Positions 5,059 to 10,447 of a stretch of DNA of 10,447 bases are shown one piece after another. Every line of letters starts with the position of its first letter. Positions within the stretch are counted from its first letter, which is position 1. Origin of the DNA: an uncultured Bacteroidales bacterium (lineage in GTDB: Bacteria > Bacteroidota > Bacteroidia > Bacteroidales > Marinilabiliaceae); NCBI GenBank assembly GCA_937892255.1, contig CALAUL010000097.1, forward strand, positions 1-10,447, read 5' to 3'. The notes beneath the pieces are model-generated. The model was given only the letters and a program-made list of their open reading frames with translations, had not been told where the DNA came from and ran no database searches. The position numbers were made by a program, and so were the translations under genes.

Positions 5059-8000
5059 ATGAAACAATACAATTTTCTAAACAAGATTGTGGGTTGGGTA
5101 GTGTTTCTCATAGCTGCCGTCACATACATCTTGACAACCGAAGACAGTGCAAGTTTTTGGGATTGTGGTGAATTTATAGCCACAGCTAATAATCTTCTTG
5201 TAGGTCACCCACCCGGAGCACCTTTCTTCATGATTGTAGGACGTTTTTTTGCTATCCTTGCCCCCTCTCCTGATATGGTGGCAAAGATGATAAACATCAT
5301 GTCGGCATTGGCAAGTGCTTTCACCATTCTATTCCTCTTCTGGACTATAACACATCTCGCTAAAAAGATATTCATAGACAATATCGAGGGTGGTATAGAA
5401 CAGACATGGCGTACATGGTCAGTCATAGGAGCCGGAGCAGTGGGTGCCTTGGCTTATACTTTTTCTGATACATTCTGGTTTTCGGCCGTAGAAGGTGAGG
5501 TATATGCTATGTCGTCGCTCTTTACGGCAATAGTCTTCTGGGCTATCCTCAAATGGGAAAATGTGGCTGATGAGCCACACTCCAACAGATGGATTGTCTT
5601 CATAGCTTATATGATGGGACTCTCTATTGGTGTTCACTTGCTCAACCTCTTGTGTATTCCCGCTATTGTCATGGTATATTACTACAAGAAGTACGAAGTG
5701 ACAACAAAGAAGACAATATACGCACTTCTTATCTCGTGTGCAATCATCATTGCTATTCTATATGGCATTATACCTGGACTTGTCAAAGTGGCAAGTTACT
5801 TCGAACTCTTCTTTGTCAACAAATGTGGCTTTGGCTATAACAGCGGAGCTATATTGTACATGATACTTCTCTTGGTAGCTGTCGTTTGGGGCATTTGGTA
5901 TACTCATACACACGGACATAGAATATGGAATCTCATTGTGACATCTATTGCTGTCATAATATTGGGATACTCATCTTTCGCAATGATAGTGATTCGTTCG
6001 GTTGCAAATCCTACTATGGACCAGAATTCGCCGGAAGATGTATTCTCGCTTATGGATTACCTCAACCGCGAGCAATATGGAGACCGTCCGCTCTTCTATG
6101 GTCAGACATTTGCTTCTCCTCTCGATTATCAAAATTCTAAATTTGGCGAAGACGGAAAGCCTATCTACATACAGCGCAACGGCAAATACGAGATAGTAGA
6201 GCATCGTCCGGAATATAAATATCAAGGCAACATGCTCTTCCCTCGAATGTACAGCAGCGACGAACGCCATATAGAACAGTATAAGTTATGGTCAGGCTTC
6301 ACAGGTCGTCCCATGAATGTCAAAGACAGAGAAGGCCGAATACAATCTGTCATGCAACCTACTATGATGGAAAACCTTCGTTTCTTCTTTAGCTATCAGG
6401 TCAACTTCATGTATTGGCGTTACTTCTTGTGGAACTTCTCAGGACGTCAGAACGACATACAGAGCCATGGCGAACTGATACACGGCAACTGGGTGACAGG
6501 CATACCTTTCATAGACGAAATGTTGGTAGGAGACCAAGAGCTATTGCCGGACTCACTTCGCAACAACAAGGGACACAACGTCTACTTTATGCTTCCACTG
6601 CTTTTGGGCTTGGTGGGCCTATTCTATCAAGTAAGCAAGAAGAGAGGCACAGAAGGAGTCAGAGGTTTCGTCATAGTCTTTTTGCTCTTCTTCCTTACGG
6701 GTTTGGCTATCGTGATGTACCTCAATCAGACACCGTTGCAACCTCGTGAGCGAGATTACGCTTATGCCGGTTCGTTCTATGCATTCGGTATCTGGATAGG
6801 CTTGGGAGTGTTGGCTATCGTCGACAAGATGATACAGTTTAAAGTGCCGGCTAAGGTAGCATCTATAGCATCTACTATTATCTGTATGCTATGTGTGCCG
6901 ACACTCATGGCACAGCAGAATTGGGACGACCATGACCGCTCAGGTTGTACTATAGCACGCGACTTGGCTTATAACTACCTCAACAGTTGTGACGAAAACG
7001 CTATTATCTTTACCAATGGCGACAACGACACATTCCCGCTATGGTATGCACAAGAGGTCGAAGGAATCCGTACCGACGTGCGAGTATGCAACCTTTCGTA
7101 CTTGCAGACAGCTTGGTACTGCGACCAGATGAAACGAATGGCATACAAGAGCAAACCTCTTCCTATATCGTTTACTCATGAGCAATACACTGCTGACCGT
7201 GATGTAATCTACATCATAGACCGTAACAAGGAATACATGGAGCTGGACAAGGTCATAGACTTCGTAGCAAGCGACAATGTGAAAACAAAGAGTTTGCCGG
7301 GTTACGAAGAGCGTATATGCTACGTGCCTGGCAAGAAATTTGTCATGCCTGTCGACACAGCGAAAGTTATAGCCCAGAATGTAGTGTCAGAAGAATATCG
7401 CGACCAAATAGCATCTGAAATGAGGATAACATGCAACAAGTCTGCCATGCTCAAAAATGAACTTATGGTTCTTGATATGTTATGTCACAGCAATTGGGAA
7501 CGTCCTATGTACTATGCTGTCACGGTAGGAGGAGACAACTACTTCGGTCTCAATCCGTATTTCCAGCTTGAAGGACTCGCATATCGAATAGCCCCCATCA
7601 GAGCAAAAGCCGACAGCAACGGTCAGGTGGGACGCGTCGACACAGAAAAGATGTACGATAAGGTGATGAACAAATTCCGCTGGGGATTCTACAACAAGCC
7701 GGGCATCTACCTCGACGAAAATAAGACACGTATGGCATCTAACTTGCGCAACAACCTCTCTCGTCTGGCTATAGCGTTCATCGAAGAAAGCTATCAGACC
7801 AACGATACCGTTCTCGCAATAGACAAACTCAACAAAGCCGTAGCCGTCCTTGACAAGATACAGTACGAGTTGCCCGATGACATCATTCCGCACAACTATT
7901 TCTCGCTATTCCTCGCCAACGGCTACTACTTGGCCGACCAGCCCGAGAAAGCCGATGATATACTTGTGAAATTCGCAGATGAGAACATGAAAGAGCTTAA

Positions 8001-8184
8001 CTTCTACCTCTCTCTCTCGGAGCCTCGCATGATGGCTGTACTGAGCGACATACAACGCAACTTGGCTATCTATAGCGAGATACTCAAGACTGCCAAAGGA
8101 TTCGACAGAACCGAACTTACCGATAAGTTAGATGCCGAATACAATCAGTTGCTTGAAAAGGCAGAATTTGCATTCTACAAATAA
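5059..8184 (+). CDS. DUF2723 / GT117-type integral membrane glycosyltransferase-like protein
   Basis: This is a 1041-aa protein. I chose the ATG at 5059 (MKQYNFLNKIVGW): an in-frame ATG at 4915 would add 48 residues unlike the family and span the likely promoter. Family-defining motifs are FWDCGEF (33-39) and GHPPGAP (49-55) after the first membrane helix, LQPRERDYAYAGSF (from about 560), and NGDNDTFPLWY (653-663). About 12 hydrophobic helices lie between residues 10 and 630, interrupted by a large soluble loop from about 315 to 510. Residues after about 640 are soluble, with a helical TPR-like end (about 900-1040). The family (PF11028) has a GT-C-like layout related to protein O-mannosyltransferases, so the acidic residues of the WDCGE motif are likely catalytic, and transfer of a lipid-linked sugar in the periplasm is the best guess. 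Donor and acceptor are unknown. The stop overlaps the deacetylase start by one base. Length is normal for the family. Confidence 0.9.
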   Translation: MKQYNFLNKIVGWVVFLIAAVTYILTTEDSASFWDCGEFIATANNLLVGHPPGAPFFMIVGRFFAILAPSPDMVAKMINIMSALASAFTILFLFWTITHLAKKIFIDNIEGGIEQTWRTWSVIGAGAVGALAYTFSDTFWFSAVEGEVYAMSSLFTAIVFWAILKWENVADEPHSNRWIVFIAYMMGLSIGVHLLNLLCIPAIVMVYYYKKYEVTTKKTIYALLISCAIIIAILYGIIPGLVKVASYFELFFVNKCGFGYNSGAILYMILLLVAVVWGIWYTHTHGHRIWNLIVTSIAVIILGYSSFAMIVIRSVANPTMDQNSPEDVFSLMDYLNREQYGDRPLFYGQTFASPLDYQNSKFGEDGKPIYIQRNGKYEIVEHRPEYKYQGNMLFPRMYSSDERHIEQYKLWSGFTGRPMNVKDREGRIQSVMQPTMMENLRFFFSYQVNFMYWRYFLWNFSGRQNDIQSHGELIHGNWVTGIPFIDEMLVGDQELLPDSLRNNKGHNVYFMLPLLLGLVGLFYQVSKKRGTEGVRGFVIVFLLFFLTGLAIVMYLNQTPLQPRERDYAYAGSFYAFGIWIGLGVLAIVDKMIQFKVPAKVASIASTIICMLCVPTLMAQQNWDDHDRSGCTIARDLAYNYLNSCDENAIIFTNGDNDTFPLWYAQEVEGIRTDVRVCNLSYLQTAWYCDQMKRMAYKSKPLPISFTHEQYTADRDVIYIIDRNKEYMELDKVIDFVASDNVKTKSLPGYEERICYVPGKKFVMPVDTAKVIAQNVVSEEYRDQIASEMRITCNKSAMLKNELMVLDMLCHSNWERPMYYAVTVGGDNYFGLNPYFQLEGLAYRIAPIRAKADSNGQVGRVDTEKMYDKVMNKFRWGFYNKPGIYLDENKTRMASNLRNNLSRLAIAFIEESYQTNDTVLAIDKLNKAVAVLDKIQYELPDDIIPHNYFSLFLANGYYLADQPEKADDILVKFADENMKELNFYLSLSEPRMMAVLSDIQRNLAIYSEILKTAKGFDRTELTDKLDAEYNQLLEKAEFAFYK

Positions 8185-8843
8185 TGTTCGAAAACATGAT
8201 AATACAGCCACCTGCATTCGTCAGGTGGCTCTTTCCAAAATGCTTATGGCGTTTGCACCGTAATGGCAAGGGCAAATATGTAGCTCTTACCTTCGATGAC
8301 GGCCCTATACCCGAACAGACACCATGGGTGCTTGACTTGTTGGACGAAAATCATATTCATGCTACGTTCTTCTGTGTGGGAGAGAATGTAAGTCGTTATC
8401 CTCAAATATATACTGACATTATCAGACGAGGACATTCGGTAGGCAACCACACGTACAATCATCTGCAACTCTTCAAAGAAGGGGGAAAAGCATACCTCGC
8501 AAATGAAGAGAAGGGACGTGCCGCAATGTCGCACGATGTATCACTCTTCCGCCCTCCTCACGGACAACTGACACCCCCGGTAACTCGCAGTCTGCATCGC
8601 AAATACAACAAAATAGTCCTATGGGACGTAATGCCAAAGGACTATGACAAGAGCCTCACTCCTGATGAGGTGTTCGACAATTTGCGCAGATATGTCCGCA
8701 ACGGCTCCGTGATAGTCTTCCACGACTCTATCAAAGCCGGAGAACGTATGCGCTATGCGTTAAGTCAAACTATAAAACACCTTAAAGACAACGGCTATTC
8801 ATTCGTCTCTATCGACGAAGCCATTTCTTTAGGACTCTGTTAA
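8184..8843 (+). CDS. NodB-type polysaccharide deacetylase (carbohydrate esterase 4)
   Basis: This 219-aa protein carries all five motifs of the NodB homology domain: TFDDGP (36-41, with the base Asp38 and metal ligand Asp39), HTYNH (89-93, the His-x3-His metal pair), RPPHG (123-127), the LWD motif (146-148) and VFHD (178-181, catalytic His180). The enzyme class removes N- or O-acetyl groups from chitin-like oligosaccharides, peptidoglycan or other glycans in a metal-dependent way, and here the substrate is unknown. There is no cleavable signal peptide. The N-terminus has a short hydrophobic patch (FVRWLFPKCLW) that might associate with the membrane. The ATG uses the last base of the previous stop (TAATG), which implies translational coupling with the DUF2723 protein and suggests work on the same glycan, although this is inferred from gene order alone. 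Confidence 0.92.
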   Translation: MFENMIIQPPAFVRWLFPKCLWRLHRNGKGKYVALTFDDGPIPEQTPWVLDLLDENHIHATFFCVGENVSRYPQIYTDIIRRGHSVGNHTYNHLQLFKEGGKAYLANEEKGRAAMSHDVSLFRPPHGQLTPPVTRSLHRKYNKIVLWDVMPKDYDKSLTPDEVFDNLRRYVRNGSVIVFHDSIKAGERMRYALSQTIKHLKDNGYSFVSIDEAISLGLC

Positions 8844-8868
8844 CAGAAAACAAAATACACTGATATAT

Positions 8869-10149
8869 ATGAACATATTACTTATTGGTTCGGGTGGTAG
8901 AGAGAATGCCCTCGCATGGAAAATGGCTCAAAGCCCAAAATGCGAAAAACTCTACATCGCACCGGGTAATGCCGGTACAAGCAACTACGGTACTAACGTT
9001 GCCCTCAACCCCAATGACCACGAGACGGTAAAAAAGTTTATCCTCGACAATGCAATAAATATGGTCGTTGTCGGTCCGGAAGAACCTCTTGTGAAAGGTC
9101 TTCATGATGCTATATTGGCAGACCCTGCAACATCTAATATCCCTGTCATAGGCCCACAAGCACAAGGCGCAGCCCTCGAAGGTTCAAAAGAGTTCGCTAA
9201 AGCTTTCATGGTCCGTCATAATATACCTACAGCTCGATACAAGAGCATCACATCAGCCAACATAGCTGAAGGAGAGTCGTTCCTTGCAAACCTCAAACCT
9301 CCATACGTGCTTAAAGCTGACGGATTGGCAGCCGGCAAGGGCGTCCTTATCCTCAATTCGCTCGAAGAGGCAAAATCCGAATTGCGTGAAATGCTCGGTG
9401 GTAAATTCGGTTCGGCTTCGAATACCGTTGTCATTGAAGAATACCTCAGTGGCATAGAGCTATCGGTATTCGTCCTCACTGACGGCAAGTCGTATGTAAT
9501 ACTTCCTGAAGCGAAAGACTACAAACGCATAGGTGAGGGCGACACAGGCCTCAATACTGGCGGTATGGGTGCCGTATCGCCCGTTCCTTTTGCAGGCAGC
9601 GAGTTCATGAAAAAAGTCGAAGAACGCATCGTAAAACCTACCGTCGACGGACTTCAGAAAGATGGTATCCCTTATAAGGGCTTTATCTTCATCGGTCTTA
9701 TGAACTCTGACGGAGACCCTCAAGTCATAGAGTACAACGTTCGCATGGGTGACCCTGAGACAGAAGTTGTCATACCTCGTATTAAGTCAGACCTCGTAGA
9801 ACTCTTCGAAGCTGTGGCCAACGATGACCTTGCCTCTAAGAACATCGAAGTATCCGACGACACATGTTGCACGGTGATGATGGTAGCAGGTGGCTATCCG
9901 GGCGACTACAACAAAGGCGATATAATGACAGGTTTCGAGAAGGTCGAAGGTTCTATCCTTTTCCATGCCGGAACGAAGCAGACTCCCGACGGTGTCGTTA
10001 CAAATGGAGGCCGTGTCATAGCTGTATCTTCTCTTGGCAAAGACAAGAACGAAGCTCTCGCCAAGTCGTATGCAAACGTGGCGCATATCGAGTACAAAGA
10101 CCGATACTTCCGTCGCGACATAGGCAAAGACCTTGACAAATACATGTAG
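8869..10149 (+). CDS. purD: Phosphoribosylamine-glycine ligase
   Basis: PurD joins 5-phosphoribosylamine and glycine with ATP to make glycinamide ribonucleotide, the second step of de novo purine synthesis, in the cytoplasm. The 426-aa length is normal. Visible domains are an N-terminal nucleotide-binding-like domain (MNILLIGSGGREN, then APGNAGT at 31-37 and VVGPEEPLVKGL at 68-79), the ATP-grasp core (KADGLAAGKGV at 149-159, VIEEY at 188-192, NTGGMGAVSP at 229-238) with metal ligands in EYNVRMGDPE (288-297), and the C-terminal domain (LFHAGT). Residue 13 is Asn where the family usually has His in GGREHAL. PurD follows the deacetylase by 25 bases with no promoter evident, so it is probably co-transcribed. 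A strong terminator follows 18 bases after the stop. Confidence 0.97.
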   Translation: MNILLIGSGGRENALAWKMAQSPKCEKLYIAPGNAGTSNYGTNVALNPNDHETVKKFILDNAINMVVVGPEEPLVKGLHDAILADPATSNIPVIGPQAQGAALEGSKEFAKAFMVRHNIPTARYKSITSANIAEGESFLANLKPPYVLKADGLAAGKGVLILNSLEEAKSELREMLGGKFGSASNTVVIEEYLSGIELSVFVLTDGKSYVILPEAKDYKRIGEGDTGLNTGGMGAVSPVPFAGSEFMKKVEERIVKPTVDGLQKDGIPYKGFIFIGLMNSDGDPQVIEYNVRMGDPETEVVIPRIKSDLVELFEAVANDDLASKNIEVSDDTCCTVMMVAGGYPGDYNKGDIMTGFEKVEGSILFHAGTKQTPDGVVTNGGRVIAVSSLGKDKNEALAKSYANVAHIEYKDRYFRRDIGKDLDKYM

Positions 10150-10167
10150 AATCCGCATGACACATAC

Positions 10168-10205
10168 AAAAGGCGTATTCATTTTCGTTTGAATGCGCCT
10201 TTTTT
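10168..10205 (+). terminator. Rho-independent terminator after purD
   Basis: AAAAGGCGTATTCA (10168-10181) pairs with TGAATGCGCCTTTT (10190-10203) over 14 positions with one G-U wobble, around an 8-base loop, and runs into a T-tract at 10200-10205. The matching A-run on the left means it could also terminate transcription arriving from the right on the minus strand. Confidence 0.93.
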
Positions 10206-10206
10206 A

Positions 10207-10447
10207 TTACAATCTAATTTTTTCGATAAATATTTAGACTTTATTCGGAAATATGATTACCTTTACTGCATTGTGAAAATTTTGGCAAGTAGAACAGAAA
10301 TGAATCTTGATAATTATATAAGGAAAGACAAATTCTTAGAAGTTGTTGATATGCAGCATTTTACCCCCCCCCCCCCCCCCACTTTTTTGCTGCCTTTTAG
10401 GAGAGAGGGCAGAAGTCGGATATTTAAAAACATTTTACATTAATAAT
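10207..10447. other. Non-coding tail with a C17 tract
   Basis: I see no credible gene here. A + strand open frame from 10189 begins inside the terminator and is read through the C-run as prolines, so it is rejected. The segment holds a run of 17 C (10364-10380) framed by short complementary arms (GCAGC at 10353-10357, GCTGC at 10389-10393). The window ends before any downstream gene appears. Confidence 0.5.
10364..10380. repeat. Homopolymeric C17 tract
   Basis: Seventeen consecutive C lie in AT-rich intergenic DNA, preceded by TTTTA and followed by ACTTTTTT. Tracts of this length are prone to slipped-strand mispairing. The exact length in the assembly may be unreliable. Confidence 0.9.

Noticed and set aside
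7480..7893. 137-codon minus-strand open frame
   Set aside because: It is antisense to the clearly coding 3' half of the DUF2723 gene and reflects codon bias of that gene.
10189..10443. 84-codon + strand open frame across the C-tract
   Set aside because: Its start lies in the loop and right arm of the purD terminator, and the poly-C run is read as Pro. There are no recognisable motifs.

Overview
The window looks like chromosomal DNA from a member of the Bacteroidota, most likely the order Bacteroidales. The reasons are a DUF2723/GT117-type membrane protein with the WDCGEF and GHPPGAP motifs, a BspA-type leucine-rich-repeat protein, a YARHG-domain lipoprotein, AT-rich intergenic DNA, and little sign of Shine-Dalgarno sites before the strong genes. 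Species cannot be named from the sequence alone.

Layout. Bases 1-65 hold what may be the last 20 codons of an upstream gene. Bases 48-755 are non-coding and repeat-rich: two arrays of a degenerate 7-bp unit (consensus TTAGGAR) surround a palindrome-rich core. Bases 756-1231 are AT-rich leader DNA with one long imperfect hairpin. Two accessory genes follow, both AT-rich: an exported BspA-type LRR protein with a C-terminal membrane anchor (1232-2956) and a YARHG lipoprotein (3285-4355). A second copy of the palindromic core plus a third heptamer array fills 4418-4810. From 5059 the character changes: base composition is more balanced and three collinear genes are tightly packed. These encode a 1041-aa DUF2723/GT117 membrane glycosyltransferase-like protein, a NodB-type polysaccharide deacetylase that overlaps it by one base, and PurD 25 bases later. 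A Rho-independent terminator at 10168-10205 closes this unit. The last 240 bases are non-coding and contain a run of 17 C.

How the genes work together. The DUF2723 protein and the deacetylase are probably translationally coupled and plausibly act on extracytoplasmic glycans. PurD, a purine biosynthesis enzyme, appears to share the transcript without a functional link. The LRR and YARHG proteins are both predicted to be exported and are probably surface or periplasmic accessory proteins of unknown target.

The most unusual material is non-coding. A composite repeat (palindromic core plus a heptamer array kept in 7-bp register) occurs twice. In addition, a perfect 51-bp duplication of the LRR gene's 3' end lies just after the YARHG gene and abuts the second repeat core, marking 2964-4370 as a likely inserted or rearranged cassette. 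I found no CRISPR array, tRNA, rRNA or transposase gene.
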